DNA of 64,000 bases from CALMEH01 sp031409875. GTDB taxonomy: Bacteria; Acidobacteriota; Blastocatellia; Pyrinomonadales; Pyrinomonadaceae. The stretch covers positions 1 through 64,000 of the forward strand of contig JANNYB010000202.1 in assembly GCA_031409875.1 (NCBI GenBank), read 5' to 3'. Shown here piece by piece: positions 8,326 through 16,971 of this stretch. The notes below the pieces were generated by a model that saw nothing but the letters and a program-made list of their open reading frames with translations, did not search any database and was not told the DNA's origin. Positions within the stretch are counted from its first letter, which is position 1; each line of letters opens with the position of its first letter. The translations under genes were made by a program, and so were the position numbers.

Positions 8326-9339
8326 ATGATTTTAACGCCTTTTTTTCGGCTTTACGGCGCAATCGCAAATCTTCGCAACACGCTTTATGAACGCGAAATT
8401 TTTAAATCTTTTCCGCTCGGCGCACCGACAATCAGCATCGGAAACATTACTTTCGGCGGCACCGGCAAAACGCCGTTTGTCGCGTTTGTTGCGGAAATTT
8501 TGTTTAAAAAAGGCGAAAAAGTTTGCATTCTCACACGCGGTTACGGACGCGAAAACGCAAAGCAAAGAGTTTTAGTTTCCGACGGCGAAAAAATTCTCGC
8601 AGATGTCCGAACCGCAGGCGACGAACCGTTTGAACTTGCCAATAATTTACTCGGAAAAGCAATAATAATCGCCGATGCAAACCGCGTTTCAGCCGCAAAA
8701 TGGGCGCGTGAAAAATTCGGCGTAACCGTTTTCGTGCTTGACGACGCTTTCCAACACCAACGCGCACAACGCGATTTGGACATTGTTTTGATTGATGCAA
8801 CCAAACCTTTTTCAATCTTGCGCGAACCGCTCAAAAACCTGAAACGCGCCGATTTAATCGTTATCACACGCGCCAATTTAATCAGCGAAAATCAAATTAC
8901 AGATTACAAATTACAAATTACAAAATTTACAAACGCACCGATTTTCATTTCTGAAAACAAAATTTCAAATCTGACAAATTTGCAAGATTTTCCCGTAAAG
9001 ACACAAAAAACTAACCACCAATTACCAATTACCAATTACCAATTACTAGCTTTTTGCGCTCTCGGCAATCCCGAAAATTTTTTCGAGCAATTACGGCGCG
9101 AAAACTTTAATTTGGTTGCGTCCGAAAAATTCCCCGACCATCATTTTTACACACAAAAAGACATTGAAAATCTCGAATCAAAAGCTAAAAAAACAGGCGC
9201 GGAAATTTTAATCACGACTGCAAAAGATGCCGTAAAATTAAAAGATTTGAAGTTTAATTTGCCGTGTTTCGTCGCGGAAATCAAGATGATTTTTGATGGC
9301 GAAGAAGATTTGCGAAAAAGTTTTGAGTTCCGCCTTTAG
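8326..9339 (+). CDS. lpxK: Tetraacyldisaccharide 4'-kinase
   Basis: A 337-residue inner-membrane lipid A kinase that phosphorylates the 4' position of the tetraacyldisaccharide 1-phosphate precursor, so the cell makes LPS-type lipid A. The N-terminal amphipathic/hydrophobic region precedes the P-loop GGTGKTPF (residues 44-51); ILTRGYGR, VFVLDDAFQHQ, VITRAN and FCALGNPENFF are family motifs. Between VITRAN and FCALGNP the protein contains an odd stretch (about residues 187-240) translated from tandem 7-mers: LQITKFTN and HQLPITNYQL. The last codons and stop lie inside the left arm of the palindrome at 9319-9455. Confidence 0.92.
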   Translation: MILTPFFRLYGAIANLRNTLYEREIFKSFPLGAPTISIGNITFGGTGKTPFVAFVAEILFKKGEKVCILTRGYGRENAKQRVLVSDGEKILADVRTAGDEPFELANNLLGKAIIIADANRVSAAKWAREKFGVTVFVLDDAFQHQRAQRDLDIVLIDATKPFSILREPLKNLKRADLIVITRANLISENQITDYKLQITKFTNAPIFISENKISNLTNLQDFPVKTQKTNHQLPITNYQLLAFCALGNPENFFEQLRRENFNLVASEKFPDHHFYTQKDIENLESKAKKTGAEILITTAKDAVKLKDLKFNLPCFVAEIKMIFDGEEDLRKSFEFRL

Positions 9340-9455
9340 GCGGCTTTTGCGAGCGAAGCAAAGCAAAATCACGTTACACGTCAAGTTTTTGAATAGTAAC
9401 GTGAAACCGCATCGCTTCGCTGGCGGTTTGCCGCCTAAAGGCGGGACTCAAAACT
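9319..9455. repeat. Inverted repeat between convergent lpxK and pseudokinase genes
   Basis: Arms at 9319-9344 and 9430-9455 are near-perfect reverse complements around CCGCCTTTAGGCGG. An inner pair, ATCACGTTAC with GTAACGTGA, also exists. The left arm encodes the last six residues and stop of LpxK; the right arm ends two bases before the stop codon of the minus-strand gene. It could serve as a two-way terminator. Confidence 0.88.
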
Positions 9456-9456
9456 T

Positions 9457-11040
9457 TTAATTCGTGTCTTGTTTTTTGTCGCTCGTAACCTGTTTTTCCG
9501 AAGTCGGTTTCTTTTCTTCGGTTTTTGGTGCGGGCGTTGGCGTAGTTTTTGGCGTAGTTTGAACCGGAGTTGCCGTATTTGTTTCAGTTTTTGCCGGTGT
9601 CGGCGTGGCTTTGGGCGTTGCCGTCGGCTTTGGTGTCGGTGTGGCGACAGGCGTGTTCACGACGACAATATCGCCTTCTAAATTGGGCATAAACGGATTG
9701 TTTTGCTGAACATTTGTGTCGTAAGTTTGTCCCGTCGGCATTGTGTAAGTTGTCGGCGGCACATTCATTGTTTGTTGCGTTTGCTGTAAAACTTGCTGTG
9801 GAATTGCGCCTTGATTCCAGAGCGGATTGTAGTCGCCGGGAAGCATTCCGTCTGCCGCGTTGGTATTGATATTCGACATCATTTCGGGCGAAAAACTCAT
9901 CAGATTCGCGCCTTGTTCGCCCATTCCGGTTGCCGGATTTAACGGCTGAACCGGCTGACCGTTTGCGTCGGTTTGCATTGTGGCAATGTCGGATTGTTTA
10001 ACTTGCGTCGCATAAATCAAACCGATTGCCAACACGGAAATTCCCGCAAGAACGATAAATGCCGTCTTCCAAATATTATTCGGCTGTTCTTCAAATTTTT
10101 CGGCTTTCGGGATAAAAACCGTTTCGACTTCATCGAAATTTTTGGCGATTTTATTGAGTTCGTTCGCAAATTCATCCGCCGTTTGATAACGCATTTCGGG
10201 TGTTTTTGCCAGAGCGCGAAGCACGACCGGCTCAATTTCCGCGTTCAAATCTTGCCGAAAAGCAGAAAGCGGCGCGGGCGGTTGTTGCGTGTGTTTGAGC
10301 ATCAAATCCGTCGGCTTTTCCGCCGTGAACGGCACTTCGCCCGCGAGCATTTCATACAAAATCACGCCTGCCGAATAGATGTCGGAACGCGCATCAATCT
10401 CCGCCGAATCGAGACATTGTTCGGGCGAACGATATTCTAAATTTTTCGGCGCGTTTTCTTCGTCTAACGATTCATTTTCGTCTGCCGCATTTGTGCCGAA
10501 TTCCAAAACTTTGACGATTTCCGCGCCGTTTGCCGCGTGTGTCAGCAAGATATTTTCGCTCGTCAGATTTTTATGAACGACTTTGGCGGCGTGTGCCGCG
10601 CTCAAAGCCGACGCGATTTGCCGCGCAATTCTAACCGAGCGTTCGGCGGAAAATTTGCCTTGTTTGCCGATGGATTCTTTCAAAGTTTCGCCTTCGGATT
10701 CTTCGGAAACGATATAAACCGCGCCTTCCGCGTCCGTGCCGAAATCGGTTACGTTTAAAATATTCGGATGCGAAATGTTTGAAACCGTGCGGGCTTCGTC
10801 GGAAAAACGCTTGACGATTGACTCGTCAACCGCCAACGCCGGCGAAAGAATTTTGACCGTAACGGACTTTTGCATTCCGCGATGCGTGCCGTGATAAATA
10901 TTGCCCAAACCGCCTTCGCGCCAGAGATTCTGGATTTGGTATTTGTCCGCCAAAGTTCGTCCGATAAATGTGTCTGATGTTTTTGTTAAATTCACTTTTT
11001 TTATAACACCGCGCACTTGACTGTGTGCGTGCTTCTGCAT
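9457..11040 (-). CDS. Membrane Ser/Thr protein kinase homologue, likely pseudokinase
   Basis: About 527 residues (the frame opens at 11064; ATG 11040 is one of several possible starts). An N-terminal kinase fold runs roughly from residue 40 to 310, counted from 11064: glycine loop REGGLGNIYHG, lysine in VTVKIL, and activation-segment end YRSPEQC. Two catalytic motifs are changed: HRD is HKN (VVHKNLTSENILL, catalytic Asp replaced) and DFG is EFG (VLEFGTN). One membrane segment lies at about 332-352, followed by a Gln/Met/Asn-rich and then Thr/Pro-rich tail, probably extracytoplasmic. The layout follows PknB-type kinases, but phosphotransfer is doubtful. It stands alone, convergent with lpxK and divergent from the MBOAT gene. 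Confidence 0.85.
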   Translation of the reverse strand: MQKHAHSQVRGVIKKVNLTKTSDTFIGRTLADKYQIQNLWREGGLGNIYHGTHRGMQKSVTVKILSPALAVDESIVKRFSDEARTVSNISHPNILNVTDFGTDAEGAVYIVSEESEGETLKESIGKQGKFSAERSVRIARQIASALSAAHAAKVVHKNLTSENILLTHAANGAEIVKVLEFGTNAADENESLDEENAPKNLEYRSPEQCLDSAEIDARSDIYSAGVILYEMLAGEVPFTAEKPTDLMLKHTQQPPAPLSAFRQDLNAEIEPVVLRALAKTPEMRYQTADEFANELNKIAKNFDEVETVFIPKAEKFEEQPNNIWKTAFIVLAGISVLAIGLIYATQVKQSDIATMQTDANGQPVQPLNPATGMGEQGANLMSFSPEMMSNINTNAADGMLPGDYNPLWNQGAIPQQVLQQTQQTMNVPPTTYTMPTGQTYDTNVQQNNPFMPNLEGDIVVVNTPVATPTPKPTATPKATPTPAKTETNTATPVQTTPKTTPTPAPKTEEKKPTSEKQVTSDKKQDTN

Positions 11041-11259
11041 TTTATTATACGCCAAATTAAACAATTCGATTCAAAAATCTTTCATCAAGTTGTAAATTTT
11101 AGACAGTTTGGGAAGTTTAGCTTCTGTTGACATTTTATCTAAACCGGACAATGATGCCGGCAAAACAGACAAATCAAAACGCGAAAATACTCATTTAATT
11201 CACCATTCAAAATAATTCTTCAAAAAAACTCAAAATTGCTATGCGATTGCGCGAATTTG

Positions 11260-11288
11260 TTGTAACATCTTTAACGCAAAGGTTTATA
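11260..11288 (+). promoter_or_regulatory. Candidate sigma70-type promoter for the MBOAT gene
   Basis: TTGTAA (11260-11265) and TTTATA (11283-11288) are separated by 17 bases, 46 bases upstream of ATG 11335. A second TTGACA/AATGAT pair lies at 11127-11155. The rest of the 270-base gap shows no gene; a TATAAT-like box on the minus strand around 11044-11049 may serve the pseudokinase gene. Confidence 0.4.
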
Positions 11289-11334
11289 AAAATTTCGATC
11301 ATCTGAAGCGGTTAATTGTCTGCGCGTCCCCTGT

Positions 11335-12873
11335 ATGCAATTTGTAACTTTTCAATTTTTCGTATTCTTTCTCGGCTTATTTTTAGCGGCAGTTTTTTTG
11401 AAAGACAACAAGCGACTTTATCCGTTGCTTTTGCTTCTCGCAAGTCTTTCTTTTTACCTGTTTTTCGGCATTAATTTTTTTATAATTTTTCTGCTGAATA
11501 TCGGCTGTAACTATCTTCTGCTGAAAGCGGTCGAGAAACACGGCAAAAAAACGCTGGTTGTTTCCGTCGTCTTAAACGTCCTGTTTTTAGCGGCTTTCAA
11601 ATATTACAATTTCGGGATTGATACGTTTTTGCAAACGCTGAATCTACTCGGCATTCCCGCCGACATTAATGTTTTGCGGATTCTAATTCCGGTCGGAATT
11701 TCGTTTTACACTTTCCGAAACATCTCGCATTTGGTTGATTGTTATCGCAAAGAATTGCCGATTCCTTCTTTTATTGATTACGCCAATTACGTCGCGTTTT
11801 TTCCGCAAATTATGAGCGGTCCGATCGTGCGGGCAAAAGATTTTTACCCGTATTTGCACGAACCGCGTAAATTTCAATATTCTTCAGGCTTGATTATCAC
11901 GCTGATTTTATCGGGCTTAATCAAAAAATACGTCCTTGCCAGCTATCTTTACGATTTTTCATCTGCGCCTTTTACTTCGCCGACAAATTATTCGTCGCTC
12001 GATTTGGTGATGGCGGCTTTGGCTTATACGATGATGATTTTTGTTGATTTCAGCGGTTATTCCGACTTTGCGATTGCCTTTAGCAATCTGCTCGGATTTA
12101 ACGTGATGCCGAATTTCAACAGTCCGTATCGCGCCATCGGTTTGAAAGATTTTTGGGCAAGATGGCACATTTCGCTTTCGTCGTGGTTGAAAGATTACGT
12201 CTATATTCCGCTCGGCGGCAGCCGCAAAGGAACGGCGCGAAAATATCTAAACATAATTATCACAATGTTTATCAGCGGTTTGTGGCACGGCGCGGGCTTG
12301 ACGTTTGTTGTTTGGGGCTTGCTCCACGGCATCGGAAGCGTTATTTCGCATTTAATCAGCGATTTTTTCAGCCGTCGTTCCGCGCCGAAAATCGAAACGG
12401 CAAACACGGAAATTTTTGATAATTCCGCATCCGAAAAGAATTTGTTTGCTGATGCGGACGAAAAAGAATTTGATAACGAAGTCGAAAATTTGCTGGAAAA
12501 CATCGAACCGCAAGAAACATCAAATAAATCTTCGTTTGTGCTGAACTTCATCGGTTGGTTGGTAACTTTCGTCTATGTCGCTTTTGCGTGGATATTTTTC
12601 ACGGCTTCGAGCATCGGCAATGCGTTGAGTTTTATCGGTTCGATGTTTGTTTCAACGGTTGCCGAAAATAAAATTTTCAATTTCCGTCTGCTTTTTGTTC
12701 TCGGAATTGTTTTGCTTTTCAATTTTATCGGCGAAAAAACTTTTTACAAATGTATCGCATTTTTCGAGAGATTGCCTTTTGTATGGAGAATTCCTGTCGT
12801 AATAGTTGCCGTTTATCTAATTTTACAACTCGGACCGGAAACCGTTCCGCCGTTTATTTATTTTAATTTTTAA
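11335..12873 (+). CDS. MBOAT-family O-acyltransferase (AlgI/DltB-like)
   Basis: A 512-residue polytopic membrane protein of the membrane-bound O-acyltransferase family, which moves acetyl or other acyl groups across the membrane for modification of extracellular polysaccharide or teichoic-acid-like polymers. Motifs include FFPQIMSGPIVRAKDF, the DFSGYSDFAIA segment, RWHISLSSWLKDYVYIPLGG and the catalytic His in GLWHGAGLTFVVWGLLHG. A roughly 50-residue acidic insertion (SASEKNLFADADEKEFDN) interrupts the membrane part before the last helices. The downstream SGNH-like protein at 13182 is the expected partner that completes acetyl transfer, as in alginate acetylation systems. Confidence 0.9.
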   Translation: MQFVTFQFFVFFLGLFLAAVFLKDNKRLYPLLLLLASLSFYLFFGINFFIIFLLNIGCNYLLLKAVEKHGKKTLVVSVVLNVLFLAAFKYYNFGIDTFLQTLNLLGIPADINVLRILIPVGISFYTFRNISHLVDCYRKELPIPSFIDYANYVAFFPQIMSGPIVRAKDFYPYLHEPRKFQYSSGLIITLILSGLIKKYVLASYLYDFSSAPFTSPTNYSSLDLVMAALAYTMMIFVDFSGYSDFAIAFSNLLGFNVMPNFNSPYRAIGLKDFWARWHISLSSWLKDYVYIPLGGSRKGTARKYLNIIITMFISGLWHGAGLTFVVWGLLHGIGSVISHLISDFFSRRSAPKIETANTEIFDNSASEKNLFADADEKEFDNEVENLLENIEPQETSNKSSFVLNFIGWLVTFVYVAFAWIFFTASSIGNALSFIGSMFVSTVAENKIFNFRLLFVLGIVLLFNFIGEKTFYKCIAFFERLPFVWRIPVVIVAVYLILQLGPETVPPFIYFNF

Positions 12874-12880
12874 GACAAAC

Positions 12881-13158
12881 GTAAAACAGGCTAAATGTTC
12901 TTTGAAAAATAAAGGCAGTAATTAATAAAAAAGCCAATTGCCGGGAGCGCGGGCTTCCCAGCCTGCAAGATTGCAGAGCGTTTCGCGGCGCAATCTAACG
13001 AAGTTCGCGTAGAAATCAACTTGATTTTATCCGCAGCGTTTTAGATTGTTGCGCGAAACGCTTCACAATCTTGCAGGCTGGGAAGCCTGCGCTCCCGGCG
13101 ACAAAGATTCTTTTTTTTTACGGGATTTATTTTTCAAAGAACATACAACCTGTTTTAC
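12881..13158. repeat. Two nested palindromes between MBOAT and SGNH genes
   Basis: Outer arms at 12881-12913 and 13126-13158 pair over 33 bases with few mismatches (GTAAAACAGG, then TGTTCTTTGAAAAATAAA). Inside lies a second palindrome with 34-base arms at 12940-12973 and 13066-13099 (GCCGGGAGCGCGGGCTTCCC). The inner loop holds GTAGAAATCAACTTGATT (13009-13026), shared with the 7303 element. This fills the 308-base gap; no gene is seen in it. Confidence 0.9.
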
Positions 13159-13181
13159 GATTCGCATTAATATTTTTTGTT

Positions 13182-14093
13182 ATGAAAAAAATCGAGTTAG
13201 AACTACTTTTAATGGCTTGCATTGCCGCATTTATTCTAATAATCACAAATTTTGAATCGGTTTCAAAAGAAGTCGCGGTTTTTGAATCATTCAAACAAAC
13301 GGAAACATACAAATCCTATCTTGCCATAAAAAGTTCCGAATCCGCGTTTTGGTCGGACATCAAAGGCACGAAATCGAACACGGGCGAAGTTACGAATATT
13401 TTGAATGACGCGCCCGTAACCGAAATCCCGAAAGTTCCAATCGAACCGCAAAAAATCACTGCGCCGGTTAAATTTTTGCTGATCGGCGATTCGATGATGT
13501 TGGTCGGTTTCGGTCCTGCGCTCGAAAATTCCCTGCTCAAATTTAACGGTGTCAGCGTCGTGCGCGAAGGCGTTTATTCGACCGGACTTAACCGCATTGA
13601 TTATTTCGATTGGTTCACAAAAAGTGATGAGCTTATCGCGCTTCATAAACCCGACGTTTTAATCGTAATGTTCGGCGGAAACGACGGGCAAGGCATCAAA
13701 GACAAAGCCGGAAAAGCGCACGAACTCTACTCGGAAAGTTGGAAGGAAGTTTATCGGGAAAGAGTCAGAGTTTATTTATCAAGAGTTTCGCCGAAGCTCA
13801 AAAAAATCTATTGGGTCGGTCATCCGATTACGGGAAACGACAACTTTTTCGCCAAATTTCAATTGATGAATCCGATTTACGAATCCGAAAGCGCGAAATT
13901 TCCAAACGCCGTTTTCATCAACAGTTGGGAGCGTTTCGCCGTCAACGGCACATACAGCCAAACAATCTCCGACGATAACGGACTCCGGCAAATCGCCAAA
14001 CAATCCGACGGCGTTCACGTTACCGATTTCGGCGGCAAAGTTTTATCGGATTTTGTAATGAAATCAGTCCTCAAAGATGTTGAAATAAAATAA
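13182..14093 (+). CDS. SGNH-fold, DUF459-like periplasmic protein
   Basis: A 303-residue protein starting at ATG 13182 (the frame runs further upstream into the palindrome, which is not a credible start). An N-terminal membrane anchor (ELLLMACIAAFILIITNF) precedes an SGNH-hydrolase-like domain: FLLIGDSMM with the nucleophile Ser, MFGGNDGQG, and the C-terminal SDGVHVTDFGG with the Asp/His pair. Such proteins pair with MBOAT transferases to acetylate polysaccharides or other surface polymers in the periplasm, and the MBOAT gene is directly upstream. The substrate cannot be told from sequence. Confidence 0.85.
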   Translation: MKKIELELLLMACIAAFILIITNFESVSKEVAVFESFKQTETYKSYLAIKSSESAFWSDIKGTKSNTGEVTNILNDAPVTEIPKVPIEPQKITAPVKFLLIGDSMMLVGFGPALENSLLKFNGVSVVREGVYSTGLNRIDYFDWFTKSDELIALHKPDVLIVMFGGNDGQGIKDKAGKAHELYSESWKEVYRERVRVYLSRVSPKLKKIYWVGHPITGNDNFFAKFQLMNPIYESESAKFPNAVFINSWERFAVNGTYSQTISDDNGLRQIAKQSDGVHVTDFGGKVLSDFVMKSVLKDVEIK

Positions 14094-14106
14094 AGCCGAA
14101 AAATTT

Positions 14107-14196
14107 GCCCGCGAAACACGCGAAATACGCGAAAAAAAATCAATAGAAATTTGGAACTTGATTTAATTTTAGCGTGTTTCGCGTGTTTCGCGGGCT
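14107..14196. repeat. GCCCGCGAA-family palindrome, copy 1
   Basis: Arms at 14107-14132 and 14171-14196 (GCCCGCGAAACACGCGAAAT and its complement) lie between convergent genes. The loop contains TAGAAATTTGGAACTTGATT, resembling the loop of the 7303 and 12940 elements. The same arms occur at 37959-38048 and, more diverged, at 40966-41066. Confidence 0.9.
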
Positions 14197-14213
14197 AAAT
14201 CTTTTTCTTGATT

Positions 14214-16103
14214 TTACCTCGCCGCGTTTGCGTTCATATCGGAATTTCGCGCAGAATCGGAAGTTTGCGCCGGATCGCGCATTCCGCTTGTATGACACCA
14301 GCCGGTTTTGTGTCCGCGATTGTTTGCGCCCGAAAGCTGGGCGTAAGCGCGTTCGACAACGCCGTCATCGGGATCGGATAAGAACAAATCCGTTGCCACG
14401 TTGCAGTAATCATAACGATACCAAACGTCGGTGAATGAAGTCGTCGCATAATGAACTTTCGCCCGCGCCCACGAAGGAATTCCTGCCAGCCACGAAGCCG
14501 CGCCCGAATATGTCAAGTTTTGATTAGTTCCGCAACCTGCGCCGAAAACACTGCCCAAAGCCGCAAGATTTCCCGCGAGTGCCGTGCCTTGATACGGTGT
14601 TCCGACTGATTGAATCAGCCGCGTTCCGCCCGTTGCCGAGTCCAAACCGCTCCAATAATAAGTGTAAAGATGAAGCGAAGCCGCGCCGCCTTGACTATGC
14701 GCGACGATGCCGAATGACGGATATGACGCGCCGAAATTTCTAATCAAATTCGCAAATTGATCGTGCGTGCGATTTTGATTCGGGTCGTTGAAAACGATGT
14801 TACTGGCAAATTGCGAAGTCGGAAACGGATTTCCGCCCGAACAATAACCGTGAACAAGCATCAATTTTCCGCCGACGGCGTTGTTTGTCGGCAAATTCGG
14901 ACGTTTGCCCATTTGCATTTCATCCGTAATTGTTGAAACAACTGATTTTGCGGCTTCGGGAAGAATCGGAATGTTCAGCGCGATTCTGTCGCTTTGCGCC
15001 AAAGTTACGAAATAATCCGCATCTTGAAGGCGCACATTGCGAAGTTCAAAACCTGTTTTCGCGTCAGTTGAAGCGAGCCAACGTGCGTCCAAAACGAGCG
15101 GTAATTTTCTGTTTTCGGCAACCGTCATTCCGCTGATCCACGCAATCGGAGCTTTTTCGCCGTTCGGACTATTTCCCCAAACTTCGGCGTAAGCGATAAC
15201 TTTTTTGCCGTTTACTAAGCCGCTAACAGGCAAATTTACTTGCAAGCGCGTGTCGTCAATCAAGCTCGTATTGCCCGATTTTCCGAGTGTCGCGTTTGAA
15301 TCAACAACTTGAATTAAAGTTTCGCTTGTCCGAATAAATGTTTCACCGCTCGAAGTTTGCCCGCGAACCGTGATTTGCGCGAGATATTGTCCGGCATTGC
15401 GCGGAACGAATTTCGTGCTGAAAGTTCCGTTGCCGTTGTCGCGCAGAGCAACGATTTGTTTCGTGCCGTTCGACAAACCGATTTCCGCTGTTGCAGTTAT
15501 CGAAGTTCCGGCAATCGCTTCGGTTTTAGCATCGAAAACTCGCGTGTTAATGCCGATTGATTTGCCCGTAATTGTTTGAAAAGTATCGAGATAAGTATAA
15601 AGTTGATACGGCGATTTGTTCGTTACAACTAAAAATCCGGCAGTTTCGCCATCGCGTTTATTGGAATTCGGGGCATTAATTTCAACGCGCCAAACGCCGC
15701 CTTTTGTATAATTAAAGGAAAAAACTTCTGCCGGATATTTCACGCCGTCAAGACCGACTTCGCCTTCCGAGCGTTCAATAAACAAACTTGCATCGCGCAA
15801 ATTCGATTCGATTCCGTCGCGCGTCAGTTTGATTTGCCACGTTTGACCGTCGGGCGCAAGCAGCGTCAGGCGCAAATCGTCAGTCGTTTCAATCGGAATA
15901 TCCGCCGTCCATTTGCCACCGCGAAACTTCACCGGAATCATTGCCGATTTTGAAGTTATGCCCGTAGTTTCTACATTCGGAAGCCGCATTGCTTCCATTT
16001 CCTCTTTACTTCCTGCCAAATTCTTAAACGAATCGGGCAACGCGGCAATTGTCGAAATTGACAACGCCAACACAAAAATCATCAGCCAAAGCGATTTTTT
16101 CAT
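14214..16103 (-). CDS. Secreted lipase/esterase-like alpha/beta hydrolase
   Basis: A 629-residue secreted protein. The first 22 residues form a signal peptide (LWLMIFVLALSISTIAALP). The first 390 residues look like beta-sandwich or PPC-like accessory domains. The C-terminal part is an alpha/beta hydrolase: oxyanion strand LMLVHGYCSGGNPF, nucleophile elbow GIVAHSQGGA with Ser470, LIQSVGTPYQG, and a candidate catalytic Asp and His in SDPDDGVVERAYAQ and NRGHKTGWCH. Several Cys pairs could form disulfides, in keeping with export. Probable lipase, esterase or amidase of unknown substrate. It stands alone, convergent with the SGNH gene. Confidence 0.82.
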   Translation of the reverse strand: MKKSLWLMIFVLALSISTIAALPDSFKNLAGSKEEMEAMRLPNVETTGITSKSAMIPVKFRGGKWTADIPIETTDDLRLTLLAPDGQTWQIKLTRDGIESNLRDASLFIERSEGEVGLDGVKYPAEVFSFNYTKGGVWRVEINAPNSNKRDGETAGFLVVTNKSPYQLYTYLDTFQTITGKSIGINTRVFDAKTEAIAGTSITATAEIGLSNGTKQIVALRDNGNGTFSTKFVPRNAGQYLAQITVRGQTSSGETFIRTSETLIQVVDSNATLGKSGNTSLIDDTRLQVNLPVSGLVNGKKVIAYAEVWGNSPNGEKAPIAWISGMTVAENRKLPLVLDARWLASTDAKTGFELRNVRLQDADYFVTLAQSDRIALNIPILPEAAKSVVSTITDEMQMGKRPNLPTNNAVGGKLMLVHGYCSGGNPFPTSQFASNIVFNDPNQNRTHDQFANLIRNFGASYPSFGIVAHSQGGAASLHLYTYYWSGLDSATGGTRLIQSVGTPYQGTALAGNLAALGSVFGAGCGTNQNLTYSGAASWLAGIPSWARAKVHYATTSFTDVWYRYDYCNVATDLFLSDPDDGVVERAYAQLSGANNRGHKTGWCHTSGMRDPAQTSDSARNSDMNANAAR

Positions 16104-16242
16104 TTATTTTTTTTTCTCCTCGAAAATTTACGAAATAATATAAAGACGGAATAATTCTGTCGCTCTAATCGTGTTTTTAGATTTAGGGGAAATGTTCTGC
16201 CCAAATAATTTCAGGTGAATTTATTTTACGGATATTTTCGAT

Positions 16243-16908
16243 TTATGCAATGCGAAAAAGCGGTTCGGGCAACACGCCGCGAAAAGTTTTGCGGTGAAGG
16301 GGACACGCACCGTATTGTTTGATAGCTTCAAAATGCGCTTTTGTGCCATAACCGACGTGCTTTTCAAAACCGTATTCTGGATATTGCGCGTGGAGTTTGT
16401 TCATCAAATCATCACGATAAGTTTTCGCCAAAATCGAAGCTGCCGCGATTGATGCGCTGATTGCATCGCCTTTGATAATACCTTTTTGCGGCAAATTTAT
16501 TTCTTTTAATTGAAGTGCATCAACAAGCAAAAAATCGGCTTGCGGCACAAGATTTTCAATCGCCAAGCGCATCGCTTTTTTGGTCGCTTGCAAAATATTT
16601 ATCTCGTCAATTTCTTCGGCTTCGATTTGTGCAATCGAAAAAGCGACGGCTGTTTGACGAATTTGTTCATCAATCAACCGCCGCTTTTTTTCTGAAAGTT
16701 TCTTTGAATCGTTCAAACCTTCCGGCAAAGGTTTCGACAAATTCAAAATACAAGCCGCCGCGACAACCGCGCCCGCCAAACAACCGCGCCCGACTTCATC
16801 AACGCCGGCGATAAATTTATAACCTTCGGCGATGGCGCGATTTTCAAATTCGATTCCGATTTGAAAAATTTGGGATTTGGGATTTGGGATTTGGGATTTC
16901 TTTTCCAT
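16243..16908 (-). CDS. rnhB: Ribonuclease HII
   Basis: A 221-residue enzyme that removes ribonucleotides from DNA and the RNA of RNA-DNA hybrids. Catalytic acidic residues are visible in GVDEVGRGCLAG and LLVDAL, with the family segments NDSKKLSEKKR, IKGDAISASIAAASILAK and the C-terminal KHVGYGTKAH. The first 17 residues (SQIPNPKSQIFQ) are translated from a tandem 7-mer GGGATTT-type repeat that forms one arm of the palindrome at 16863-16970; the next Met is far into the protein, so the repeat seems to be part of the gene unless a non-ATG start is used. Last gene of the ffh operon. Confidence 0.93.
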   Translation of the reverse strand: MEKKSQIPNPKSQIFQIGIEFENRAIAEGYKFIAGVDEVGRGCLAGAVVAAACILNLSKPLPEGLNDSKKLSEKKRRLIDEQIRQTAVAFSIAQIEAEEIDEINILQATKKAMRLAIENLVPQADFLLVDALQLKEINLPQKGIIKGDAISASIAAASILAKTYRDDLMNKLHAQYPEYGFEKHVGYGTKAHFEAIKQYGACPLHRKTFRGVLPEPLFRIA

Positions 16909-16970
16909 TACATTTTATTGTATAGCGTAACCGAAAGAAATCCGCAATCCGCAATCCCAAATCCCAAATC
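16863..16970. repeat. Heptamer palindrome at rplS-rnhB junction
   Basis: Left arm is four GGGATTT-type 7-mers (16866-16900), right arm carries AATCCGC, AATCCGC, AATCCCA and AATCCCA (16939-16970). The left arm lies in the rnhB coding sequence and the right arm ends two bases from the rplS stop codon. Confidence 0.9.
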
Positions 16971-16971
16971 G

